From UBA1822 sp963634795 (GTDB lineage: Bacteria; Bacillota; Negativicutes; Veillonellales; Dialisteraceae), in assembly GCA_963634795.1 (NCBI GenBank), contig CAVHDO010000085.1, positions 1-7,228 on the forward strand: 7,228 nt of DNA, written 5' to 3'. Under the pieces are notes generated by a model. That model did not search any database. It was not told the DNA's origin and worked only from the letters and a program-made list of their open reading frames with translations. Of this stretch, positions 1 to 5,914 are shown in pieces (the stretch's first letter is position 1; each line of letters opens with the position of its first letter). The translations under genes and the position numbers were made by a program.

Positions 1-2
1 TG

Positions 3-42
3 CTTCGTTCTCTTTCTTCCCCGGGGAAGAAAGAGAATGAAG
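3..42. repeat. 40-nt near-perfect palindrome at the window edge
   Basis: Bases 8-37 form a perfect inverted repeat with no loop, centred on CCCCGGGG at 19-26. Pairing extends outward to 3-42 with a single mismatch (7/38). It is the longest of the hairpins in the first 320 bases and could form a cruciform in DNA or a hairpin in RNA read from either strand. No T-run follows it directly on either strand, so it is not a typical rho-independent terminator. Nothing beyond base 1 is visible, so its relation to the neighbouring gene is unknown. Confidence 0.75.
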
Positions 43-43
43 T

Positions 44-159
44 GCTGTAAGGAGTACCGATAGAAAGCATCGTACAGCCCGCGGCGTATGCCGCATTTTG
101 CGAAGCAAAATCAACCGCGCCGCGAAACTTTCACAAGAAATTATGCACCTACGGCGCAT
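44..159. repeat. Cluster of short hairpins, non-coding
   Basis: No convincing gene is visible here. In order: a bulged stem with arms 44-49 and 73-78 (GCTGTA/TACAGC) enclosing an inner stem 58-61/69-72; a GCGGC-GTAT-GCCGC hairpin at 81-94; a perfect ATTTTGC-GAA-GCAAAAT hairpin at 95-111; and a 143-159 hairpin with arms ATGC..GCAT and one internal mismatch. They follow one another closely, as in the stretch at 170-311, so I take the whole region as one palindromic repeat area. A structured RNA is an alternative that I cannot exclude. Confidence 0.5.
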
Positions 160-169
160 TCTATCTCCC

Positions 170-182
170 GGTCCTTCGGACC
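170..182. repeat. GGTCC-TTC-GGACC hairpin
   Basis: A perfect 5-bp stem with a 3-nt loop, abutting the first 43-nt repeat copy. A shorter relative, GCC-TTC-GGC, occurs at 237-245 ahead of the second copy. This suggests that a TTC-loop hairpin belongs to a larger repeat unit upstream of each 43-nt element. Confidence 0.55.
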
Positions 183-223
183 ACCCTCTTTCAAAAGAGG
201 GCTAATTGGAACGCGCTACGCGC
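181..223. repeat. 43-nt palindromic repeat, copy 1
   Basis: The unit is CCA, an 8-bp stem with a 2-nt loop (184-201), the linker GCTAATTGGAAC, and a GCGC-TAC-GCGC hairpin (213-223). Copy 2 lies exactly 88 bases downstream (269-311), and 36 of 43 positions are identical by eye. Four of the seven differences form two compensatory pairs in the first stem: 186/199 C-G against T-A, and 191/194 T-A against C-G. One more difference lies in the second loop and two in the linker. Conservation of pairing rather than sequence indicates that the hairpin itself is retained. The family is not identified here. Confidence 0.7.
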
Positions 224-268
224 ATTGATTATATGCGCCTTCGGCAACCCATCATCCGGCGCTACGCG

Positions 269-311
269 CCACCTTCTTCCAGAAGAAGGCTAACAGGAAC
301 GCGCTGCGCGC
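269..311. repeat. 43-nt palindromic repeat, copy 2
   Basis: This is the second copy of the element at 181-223. Its first stem pairs 272-279 with 282-289 (CCTTCTTC/GAAGAAGG), and its second hairpin is GCGC-TGC-GCGC at 301-311. A GGCGC-TAC-GCGCC hairpin (258-270) sits just before it, overlapping its first two bases. The copy ends 14 bases before the tRNA terminator, so the repeat array lies immediately downstream of a transcription unit, a common place for bacterial intergenic repeats. Confidence 0.7.
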
Positions 312-325
312 AAATTTAATAAAAA

Positions 326-366
326 AAGAGCCGCGAAAAAATGAAAATCATTTTTTCGCGGCTCTT
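326..366 (-). terminator. Rho-independent terminator of the tRNA-Thr gene
   Basis: A 19-bp perfect stem pairs 326-344 with 348-366 around a 3-nt loop. On the minus strand it is followed by an uninterrupted run of U from the A-tract at 321-327. It lies 10 bases past the end of the tRNA. On the plus strand it is followed by G and then a T-run, so it could work in both directions. Because no other terminator is visible after the reductase gene, it may also end the hydrogenase operon transcript. Confidence 0.9.
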
Positions 367-375
367 GTTTTTTAC

Positions 376-451
376 TGGAGCCGACGACAGGATTTGAACC
401 TGCGACCTACGCATTACGAATGCGCCGCTCTACCAGCTGAGCTACATCGGC
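376..451 (-). tRNA. tRNA-Thr, anticodon CGU (reads ACG)
   Basis: Read on the minus strand, the 76 nt fold into a full cloverleaf. The acceptor stem is GCCGATG paired with CGTCGGC (one G-U), followed by discriminator U and an encoded CCA. The D arm has stem GCTC/GAGC with loop AGCTGGTA. The anticodon stem is GCGCA/TGCGT with loop TTCGTAA, placing CGU at positions 34-36. The T arm has the loop TTCAAAT. By the genetic code, CGU reads ACG (Thr). The gene has its own promoter upstream and a terminator directly downstream, so it is an independent unit, although the operon upstream may also read into it. Confidence 0.96.
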
Positions 452-465
452 ATTTGACGAATGCT

Positions 466-494
466 ATTGTACCGAAGAGTTCGGATTTTGTCAA
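466..494 (-). promoter_or_regulatory. Sigma-70 type promoter of tRNA-Thr
   Basis: On the minus strand there is a perfect -35 box TTGACA (494-489), a 17-nt spacer and a -10 box TACAAT (471-466), one base from consensus. The expected start of transcription is near 459, giving a 5' leader of about 8 nt before the mature tRNA. Match and spacing are both near ideal, which fits a highly expressed stable-RNA gene. The remaining spacer up to the reductase stop codon (495-551) shows no clear terminator hairpin for the upstream operon. Confidence 0.9.
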
Positions 495-551
495 ATGTTT
501 TTTGAAATTTCGGGAAACTTTTTTCTCGCCGCTCCCCTCCTCCGCATTTCC

Positions 552-1313
552 TTAGGATTTTTTGCTGCACAAAAATCCCGTGCCCTGCTGATTCGCCATA
601 ATCACGACGTCCGTCAGTTGGACGCGCTTGGGGCGCGAAAGGACGAAACGGATAACTTCGGCGATGTCTTCGGGGCGGAGCGCCTCGATCCCTGCGTAGA
701 CGGCGGCGGCGCGCGCTTTGTCTCCGTGGAAACGCACTTCGGAAAATCCTGTCTCGACGAGTCCCGGCTGTATCGTCGTGACTTTGAGATCACTTTCCAT
801 GAGGTCGATGCGAAGGCCGTCGCTGAATGTTTTCACCGCCGCTTTCGTCGCGCAATACACCGCCGCGCCGGCATAGGCGTACAGCCCCGCCGTCGAGCCC
901 AGATTCACGATGTGGCCGGTATTTCTCGCAAGCATGGCCGGAAGAAACGCGCGTGTCAGGAGAAAGAGCCCCTTGATATTCGTTTCCAGCATTTCCAAAA
1001 TATCGTCTTCATCCGAAAGTGCGTATGATTCCAATCCGCGCGCGAGTCCCGCGTTATTGACGAGGACATCCGGCGTGCCGTCTTTCTCCGTGACCGCCGC
1101 CGCAACTTGGTGAATAGCGTCGCGATCCCGGACGTCGAGCGGATAGACAGACACTTCCGCATTGTATTTCATGACGAGATCCTCGGCCAGCTCTTGTAAT
1201 TTTTCTTCATTGCGAGCCGCGAGCGCGAGGCGATAGCCGTCCGCTGCCAAGACTTCCGTCGTCGCCCGCCCAATCCCGGCCGTCGCGCCGGTGACAAACG
1301 CCAATTTCTTCAT
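552..1313 (-). CDS. YdfG-like short-chain dehydrogenase/reductase, probably NADP-dependent
   Basis: A 253-residue classical SDR, complete and of normal length. Visible motifs are the nucleotide-binding TGATAGIG (8-15), NNAG (86-89), and the catalytic residues Asn112, Ser140, Tyr153 and Lys157 (YCATK). Arg34 after the second strand suggests NADP(H) over NAD(H). The PGLVET segment and the following EVRFHGDKA (192-200) resemble E. coli YdfG, which oxidises 3-hydroxy acids such as serine or reduces related aldehydes and ketones. The true substrate cannot be read from sequence. The ATG overlaps the hypB stop by 4 nt (ATGA), with a GGGAGG site 7 nt upstream, so it is the last gene of the hydrogenase operon and translationally coupled. 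No known role in hydrogenase assembly is associated with this family. Confidence 0.93.
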   Translation of the reverse strand: MKKLAFVTGATAGIGRATTEVLAADGYRLALAARNEEKLQELAEDLVMKYNAEVSVYPLDVRDRDAIHQVAAAVTEKDGTPDVLVNNAGLARGLESYALSDEDDILEMLETNIKGLFLLTRAFLPAMLARNTGHIVNLGSTAGLYAYAGAAVYCATKAAVKTFSDGLRIDLMESDLKVTTIQPGLVETGFSEVRFHGDKARAAAVYAGIEALRPEDIAEVIRFVLSRPKRVQLTDVVIMANQQGTGFLCSKKS

Positions 1314-1969
1314 GATTTATCCTCCCTTTGGAAATTTTCAATCCATTGCGCGGCGTCTTCGTATCCCTCGCCCGTTTTGCCGCAGACTTTGAAGACGGGC
1401 GCTTTTTTATTCAAATATCGGACGCCTTTCATGAAAAATGTTTCGTCGAAATCCAGATACGGAAGCAAATCGGTCTTCGTGAGAAGAATCGCGTCCGCCC
1501 GCTCGAAGGCCAGCGGATATTTATACGGTTTGTCGCTCCCGTCCGCGACACTCACAATCAGAAGCCGCAAACTTTCGCCGATGGAAAGCTCCGCCGGGCA
1601 GACCAAGTTTCCCACATTTTCGATGAAAAGAATCCCCGGCTCCGGAAATTCCATGGCGTGGACGGCATTGTGCACGAGGGGCGCATCCAGATGGCACGCG
1701 CCGAAAGTATTGATTTGCGCCGCCGAAATTCCCTTTTCGCGCAATGTCCTCGTGTCGATATCCGACTCGATGTCCCCTTCGATGACGTAGGCTTTTTCGT
1801 GCAAATGCCGCAGCAGGCACAAAAGCGACGTCGTCTTCCCCACGCCGGGCGCGCCCATCACATTCACGGCACGCACGCCGAAAGACGACAGATATTCCCG
1901 CACGTGCGCGGCGATGTGGTCGTTTCTTCCGTAAATATTTTCTTTGACGTCGGCACTCACCATGTGCAT
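1310..1969 (-). CDS. hypB: Hydrogenase nickel incorporation GTPase HypB
   Basis: A cytoplasmic GTPase of the SIMIBI class that, with HypA, loads nickel into the [NiFe] hydrogenase large subunit. From the chosen start the protein has 219 residues. The P-loop is GAPGVGKTT (39-47), followed by EGDIESDID (64-72). The conserved metal-site Cys-His is GACHLDA (90-96), ENVGNLVCP follows (117-125), and TKTD (164-167) is the guanine-specificity motif. The frame stays open upstream to 2116, but that extension overlaps hypA and has no family similarity. ATG 1969 has an AGGAG site 7 nt upstream and leads straight into the conserved region. A second ATG at 1963 is possible but worse spaced. The protein lacks both a His-rich stretch and the N-terminal CxxCGC high-affinity nickel motif of E. 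coli HypB, so nickel storage must lie elsewhere. Confidence 0.95.
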   Translation of the reverse strand: MHMVSADVKENIYGRNDHIAAHVREYLSSFGVRAVNVMGAPGVGKTTSLLCLLRHLHEKAYVIEGDIESDIDTRTLREKGISAAQINTFGACHLDAPLVHNAVHAMEFPEPGILFIENVGNLVCPAELSIGESLRLLIVSVADGSDKPYKYPLAFERADAILLTKTDLLPYLDFDETFFMKGVRYLNKKAPVFKVCGKTGEGYEDAAQWIENFQREDKS

Positions 1970-1976
1970 ATTCTTT

Positions 1977-1981
1977 CTCCT
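1977..1981 (-). promoter_or_regulatory. Ribosome binding site that fixes the hypB start
   Basis: AGGAG on the minus strand, 7 nt before ATG 1969 and overlapping the hypA stop codon TAG (1982-1980). It supports the 219-residue HypB over the longer reading that would begin inside hypA. Confidence 0.8.
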
Positions 1982-2333
1982 ATTCTTCCGAATCCGTTTC
2001 GATGTCCACCGAATCGATATAAAATTCCTTCCCGAATTCCGTCGGCGAGCCGTCCCCGCCGCAATCGGGACAAGTGAAAGAAAATCGTTTCCGCTCAAAC
2101 AGTTTCCCGCACGCATCGCAGCGCAGAAGCGGCTTGACCCCCTGAATCGAAAGGGTCGCGCCGTCGCACAGCGTCCCTGCCGCGACGACGTCGAAATACA
2201 TTTGAATGGATTCGCCGATGAAACCGGAATCTTCGCCGACGACGAGCCGGATTTTTTTGACGCGCCCGCCGTGCGCCCGTGCCGTCTCTTCGGCGATGCG
2301 CACGATTTCGACCGTCACGGGATACTCATGCAT
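1980..2333 (-). CDS. hypA: Hydrogenase nickel metallochaperone HypA
   Basis: A 117-residue protein, the usual HypA length. It begins with MHE, where His2 with Glu3 forms the family's nickel site. Two CxxC pairs (Cys72/Cys75 and Cys88/Cys91) make the structural zinc site. HypA delivers nickel, together with HypB, to the apo large subunit, here most likely EchE. The ATG lies within the end of echF (8-nt overlap). Only a weak AGAG lies at suitable distance, so translation probably depends on coupling to echF. The acidic C-terminal tail (ETDSEE) is unremarkable. In the window it is followed by hypB; hypC, hypD, hypE and hypF are not here and must be elsewhere. Confidence 0.96.
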   Translation of the reverse strand: MHEYPVTVEIVRIAEETARAHGGRVKKIRLVVGEDSGFIGESIQMYFDVVAAGTLCDGATLSIQGVKPLLRCDACGKLFERKRFSFTCPDCGGDGSPTEFGKEFYIDSVDIETDSEE

Positions 2334-3030
2334 CCGGTTTCTCTTTGTCCTCTTTCGCGTCCGCCGGTTTTGAGGAAACGAGAGCCGCGCGCCGCCGCTC
2401 CGGCATCGCCCCGTACACCGTCACTTCTTTTTGATCGCCCTCGTAGCGACCGAGCGCGAGACATTTCCGCGGGCAATTGTCGATGCACGTCCCGCAATTG
2501 ACGCATTTTTCCAAATTGATGCGCCACATCCGCGTCGGCCGGTCCACCGTAATCGCGCCTTCGGGGCAGTTTCTTTCGCACATCCCGCAAAAAACGCATT
2601 TGGAAATCGTATTGACGACGTGGCTTTTTTCACTGTCGAAACGGGCGTCCTGCTGCGCCACGGTCTTTTGCGATTCGATACGCCCGTCTTTTTGCACGGC
2701 CTGCATGACGATTTCCGTTTTTTCTTCGTCGGGATCGGTGTAATGCGGATCCATCGCGAGGCATTTCTTCGGACAATTCTGCACGCAGAGGCCGCATTGG
2801 ATGCACGCAAAGGGATTGATCCGCCACGTCCCGGTCTTGCGGTCGACGGAAATGGCGCCCGTCGGGCAATTTCTCTCGCAAAGGCCGCACAAAATGCAAC
2901 AGCTCACGTCATTGGCCACCCGTCCGCGCGTCCCCGCCGGATAAATCTTCGGCGTGAAAGGATAATTCGATGTCACCGGCGGCTTGCACAGATTGGCCAG
3001 CGCTTGCTTGACGTAAATTAAATAGCTCAT
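2326..3030 (-). CDS. echF: EchF-like polyferredoxin subunit with duplicated two-cluster domain
   Basis: A 234-residue electron-transfer subunit, larger than the roughly 120-residue EchF I would expect. It holds four CxxCxxCxxxCP motifs, at Cys45-55, 76-86, 145-155 and 176-186, so up to four [4Fe-4S] clusters. The two halves are tandem copies offset by exactly 100 residues. I count 31 identities in 48 positions between residues 45-92 and 145-192, including shared CERNCP, WRIN and KCLA. A charged linker (about 97-140) joins them, and a Lys/Glu-rich tail follows. By family knowledge it passes electrons between soluble ferredoxin and the EchC cluster. It starts 16 nt after echE, with GGGAGGAG 6 nt upstream. 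HycF/HyfH-type proteins are the alternative, but gene order favours EchF. Confidence 0.9.
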   Translation of the reverse strand: MSYLIYVKQALANLCKPPVTSNYPFTPKIYPAGTRGRVANDVSCCILCGLCERNCPTGAISVDRKTGTWRINPFACIQCGLCVQNCPKKCLAMDPHYTDPDEEKTEIVMQAVQKDGRIESQKTVAQQDARFDSEKSHVVNTISKCVFCGMCERNCPEGAITVDRPTRMWRINLEKCVNCGTCIDNCPRKCLALGRYEGDQKEVTVYGAMPERRRAALVSSKPADAKEDKEKPDA

Positions 3031-3046
3031 GGCACGCTCCTCCCGC

Positions 3047-4129
3047 TCACCGCTCGCAACAGCTGATACAGGGATCGATGGTCAGAATGATATTCGGCAC
3101 ATCGGCCAGGTCGCATCCCTGCAGCATTTTGACGAGGGACGGAATATTGCAATTCGTCGGCGTGCGCAAGCGGAAACGCGAGAGAAATTTTGTCCCGTTT
3201 CCTCTGGCGTAATAAATGGCTTCGCCCCGCGGCTGCTCGACGCGCGTAAAATATTCGCCCTTCGGCATCCCGCGCACGGGCGTCACAATCGACCCTTCCG
3301 GCAGATTTTCCAGCGCGCCCAAAATCAAATCGATGGATTGATACAATTCTTCGATCCGCACGCGGACCCGCGCGAGGCAATCGCCCTCATGCGCCAAGAC
3401 GGGACGGAAATGCAAATCGCGGTACGCGCCGCCGTCGTCGGCCATGCGGAAATCATTGGCAATGCCGCTCGCCCTCGCCAAAGGTCCCACGCAGCCCAGC
3501 GCCATCGCATCCGCCGAGGACAGAACGCCGACTCCTTCCAAGCGGTACTGCACCGTATCGTCATACAGGAAGACGCGCGCCATGTCTTCGATTTCTTTGC
3601 GAAGCGCCGTCAGTTTCTCCGTCATTTCCTTTCGCATCGCGTCCGTCAGATCCCGCCGCACGCCGCCGATTTCACACACGGAGAAAATCACGCGCCCGCC
3701 CGTCGTTTCCTCAAATAAATCCAAGACAATTTCGCGCAGGCGCCACGCGTGCATGAAAATGCTTTCAAATCCGAGGGCGTCGGCGCCGAGTCCCAGCCAC
3801 AGCAAATGACTGTGCAGGCGGGACAATTCGTGCCAGACGGTCCGCAGATATTCGGCGCGGCGCGGCACCTCGACTTCCATCATCCCTTCGATGACTTTGG
3901 AATATCCCCAGCCGTGCCCGAAGGAGCAAATACCGCACACACGCTCGGCGACGAAAAGATATTGTTTGAAATCTTTTTTCTCCACCAATTTTTCCAAGCC
4001 GCGATGTACGTAGCCGATGGACGGCACGGCGCGCACGACTTTTTCGTCGGATATTTCCAAATCCAGATGAATCGGCTCGGGAAGCACCGGATGTTGGGGC
4101 CCGAAAGGAACGGTCGTCAGCTCAGCCAT
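3047..4129 (-). CDS. echE: Ech hydrogenase large (catalytic Ni-Fe) subunit, NuoD-like
   Basis: This 360-residue subunit binds the Ni-Fe active site where H2 is made or split. Nickel ligands are visible in two motifs: RVCGICSFGH (63-72; Cys65, Cys68) and the C-terminal DPCISCCER (352-360; Cys354, Cys357). RGLE at 43-46 matches the RGxE motif of [NiFe] hydrogenases and argues against a NuoD of complex I, which lacks the Cys ligands. The protein ends at the Arg of DPCxxCxxR, so there is no C-terminal peptide for a maturation protease to remove, as described for Ech and CooH types. Cys358 is an extra cysteine next to a ligand. The gene overlaps echD by 8 nt and has AAGGAGG 6 nt before its ATG. 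Confidence 0.96.
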   Translation of the reverse strand: MAELTTVPFGPQHPVLPEPIHLDLEISDEKVVRAVPSIGYVHRGLEKLVEKKDFKQYLFVAERVCGICSFGHGWGYSKVIEGMMEVEVPRRAEYLRTVWHELSRLHSHLLWLGLGADALGFESIFMHAWRLREIVLDLFEETTGGRVIFSVCEIGGVRRDLTDAMRKEMTEKLTALRKEIEDMARVFLYDDTVQYRLEGVGVLSSADAMALGCVGPLARASGIANDFRMADDGGAYRDLHFRPVLAHEGDCLARVRVRIEELYQSIDLILGALENLPEGSIVTPVRGMPKGEYFTRVEQPRGEAIYYARGNGTKFLSRFRLRTPTNCNIPSLVKMLQGCDLADVPNIILTIDPCISCCER

Positions 4130-4562
4130 GGTCTTCCTCCTTTTTCACAATCGAAGCGTCCACGCCGAGACCCTGCCGCAAATTCACTTTGACCGCTTTC
4201 TTGGCGTGCGCGGGATCTTCCAGGTCGTGCCACGGCGTCTTCTTGGCCAAATGATAGAAATGCCCGGCGTAATCGACTTCCGGCGCGATAAAACGAATGT
4301 CGAGGCCGAAGAGGTCGTGGATTTCATTTTCCCAGACAAAAGCGTACCAGTAGAGGCTCGTGACGCTCATGACGGAGCCGTCTTCCGGCACGACCAGCCG
4401 CAAATGCGACAGGAAGAAATTTTTATCGAAAGAATACGTGAGCTCGAAACCTTCCGGCACGCGCACGGCCAAAATCTGGACGAGCCGCGCCCCTTCTTTT
4501 TGGAAACGCGCCACGCGCTCGAGCAAACCTTCCGGAGAAATCTCGATAAATTGCTGTTTCAT
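4122..4562 (-). CDS. echD: Ech hydrogenase subunit D, NuoC-like
   Basis: A 146-residue homologue of the 30-kDa subunit of complex I (NuoC) and of the N-terminal part of HycE. It carries the family signature ENEIHDLFGL at 78-87. It is a structural part of the cytoplasmic arm with no cofactor of its own, sitting against EchE. The frame is open upstream to 4748, but that extension lies antiparallel in frame to nothing conserved and overlaps echC. ATG 4562 is supported by AGGAGGT 5 nt upstream and overlaps the echC stop by one base (TGATG). The C-terminus (about 108-146) is charged and rich in Lys and Asp. Confidence 0.92.
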   Translation of the reverse strand: MKQQFIEISPEGLLERVARFQKEGARLVQILAVRVPEGFELTYSFDKNFFLSHLRLVVPEDGSVMSVTSLYWYAFVWENEIHDLFGLDIRFIAPEVDYAGHFYHLAKKTPWHDLEDPAHAKKAVKVNLRQGLGVDASIVKKEEDHG

Positions 4563-5029
4563 CAGGCACCTCCTTTGGCCTTTTGCGCGGTTTCTTTGAG
4601 ACGCGCCGCGAGCTCCCGTTTCTTCTGTTCCAAGACGGAGAGCCCCCGCACGACGCCGTCGATGATCGCTTCCGGCCGCGCCGCGCAGCCCGGCACGTAG
4701 ACGTCGACGGGAATCGCCATGTCCATGCCACCCAGCATATTGTAGCATTCGCGGAAAATCCCGCCCGTGCAGGCGCAGGTCCCCACCGCAATCACCACTT
4801 TCGGCGCGGGCATCTGCTCGTAAATCTGCCGCACGACGGGCAAATTCTGCGCGTTCACGCCGCCCGTCACAAGGAAAATATCCGCGTGCTTGGGATCGCC
4901 CGTATTCACGATGCCGAAGCGCTCCACGTCATAGAGCGGCGTCAGGCAGGCCAGCACCTCAATATCGCAGCCGTTGCAGGACGAGCCGTCGTAATGAATC
5001 AGCCACGGCGATTTTGTTTCGTATCCCAT
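4562..5029 (-). CDS. echC: Ech hydrogenase small subunit, NuoB-like
   Basis: A 155-residue small subunit that holds the proximal [4Fe-4S] cluster next to the Ni-Fe site. Four likely ligands are visible: Cys18 and Cys21 in SSCNGCD, Cys85 in GTCACTGG, and Cys115 in VPGCAARPE. Only this cluster is encoded, as in group 4 enzymes and unlike the longer three-cluster small subunits of uptake hydrogenases. No twin-arginine signal is present, so the subunit stays in the cytoplasm. The C-terminal 25 residues form a Lys/Glu-rich probable helix. The start follows echB by 9 nt, with AAGGAGG overlapping the echB stop at a rather short 4-nt spacing. Confidence 0.95.
   Translation of the reverse strand: MGYETKSPWLIHYDGSSCNGCDIEVLACLTPLYDVERFGIVNTGDPKHADIFLVTGGVNAQNLPVVRQIYEQMPAPKVVIAVGTCACTGGIFRECYNMLGGMDMAIPVDVYVPGCAARPEAIIDGVVRGLSVLEQKKRELAARLKETAQKAKGGA
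4568..4574 (-). promoter_or_regulatory. Ribosome binding site that fixes the echD start
   Basis: AGGAGGT on the minus strand inside the end of echC, 5 nt before ATG 4562. It decides for the 146-residue EchD rather than a 208-residue reading with a start at 4748. Confidence 0.8.
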
Positions 5030-5038
5030 GCGCCCTCC

Positions 5039-5914
5039 TTACTTGAAATACATGAGCGCCGCCACATTGACGAAACCGGACAGCAGCGTGAAAACCCAAG
5101 ACAACGCGAGCATCCGTTCCCATTTCATGCGCGCGCAACAGACGTCGACCAAAATGCCGCCGAAGAAGACGATTTCGCAAATGACGAGCCCCAAGACGGT
5201 CGTCCAAATCGACGCACTCACAAAGAACAGCATCACGAGGCCGAAGAGAAACACATTTTCGTACCAATGCGCGATTTCCACCATCGCGAGCGTCCGCCCG
5301 GAAATTTCCGTCTTGAGCCCGCCGATAAGCTCCTGATGCGCTTCGTGCGACATGGACAAATCAAAAGGCGATTTCCGGAATTTAATCAACAAAATGAAAC
5401 AGAGCCCGACGAAAATCCCCGGCATTCGGAGGATATTCATCGTCTCGGATTGCATGATATCGCCGACGGCAAAGCTGCCGGACGAAAGATAGAAACCGAG
5501 CGCCACCAGAAGAAGCATCGGCTCGTAAGCCATCGTCTGCAAAAGTTCCCGCTCCGCGCCGATTTGGCTGTACGGCGAATTGACGGCGTACGCCGCGATG
5601 ATGAGACAGACGCTGGCCATCGTCAGCGTGAAGACGACGAGCAAAATATCCCCGCGGGCGAAAAAAATCAGCCCCGTCAGTATCGAAAAAATCAAAAATC
5701 CGAAGACGTAGAAACTTTCCGCCTGATTGACGGCGACGGGCTCCTTGTCCCACAGTTTGAAAAAATCATAAAAAGGCTGGAGAAGCGGCGGCCCTTTCCG
5801 TCTCTGCATCCGCGCCGTTATTTTCCGATCGAAACCCGACAGCAGCCCGCCCAAAATCGGCGCCAAGATCAGATACGCCACACCGCCCAATCCGTACCAG
5901 ATATACTCAGACAT
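5039..5914 (-). CDS. echB: Ech hydrogenase membrane subunit B, NuoH-like
   Basis: A 291-residue integral membrane protein of the NuoH/HycD/EchB family, with about eight hydrophobic segments by eye. It joins the cytoplasmic arm to the ion-translocating membrane arm. Family motifs include the first cytoplasmic loop GFDRKITARMQRRKGP (27-42) with Asp50 after it, ERELLQTMAYEPM (121-133), and KFRKSPFDLSMSHEAHQELI (178-197), whose acidic residues lie in the region linked to coupling in NuoH. The length is normal for the Ech branch. It overlaps the end of echA by 8 nt, and GGGAGGG lies 7 nt before its ATG. Confidence 0.95.
   Translation of the reverse strand: MSEYIWYGLGGVAYLILAPILGGLLSGFDRKITARMQRRKGPPLLQPFYDFFKLWDKEPVAVNQAESFYVFGFLIFSILTGLIFFARGDILLVVFTLTMASVCLIIAAYAVNSPYSQIGAERELLQTMAYEPMLLLVALGFYLSSGSFAVGDIMQSETMNILRMPGIFVGLCFILLIKFRKSPFDLSMSHEAHQELIGGLKTEISGRTLAMVEIAHWYENVFLFGLVMLFFVSASIWTTVLGLVICEIVFFGGILVDVCCARMKWERMLALSWVFTLLSGFVNVAALMYFK

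Noticed and set aside
181..311. CRISPR array
   Set aside because: Only two imperfect copies with internal hairpins, an 88-base period too long for usual repeat-spacer units, and no cas gene in the window.
515..525. GAAATTTC palindrome as a terminator for the reductase gene
   Set aside because: The stem is only 4 bp of A/T-rich pairs with no loop, too weak to terminate transcription despite the A-run after it on the minus strand.
495..1028. 177-codon open frame on the plus strand next to the tRNA promoter
   Set aside because: Antisense to the reductase, which has all its catalytic motifs. The frame starts in the AT-rich spacer by chance.
1328..2077. 249-codon open frame on the plus strand
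   Set aside because: Antisense to hypB and the end of hypA, with no domain visible.
3047..4129. NuoD of respiratory complex I rather than a hydrogenase subunit
   Set aside because: Both CxxC nickel-ligand pairs are present, and hypAB lie in the same operon.
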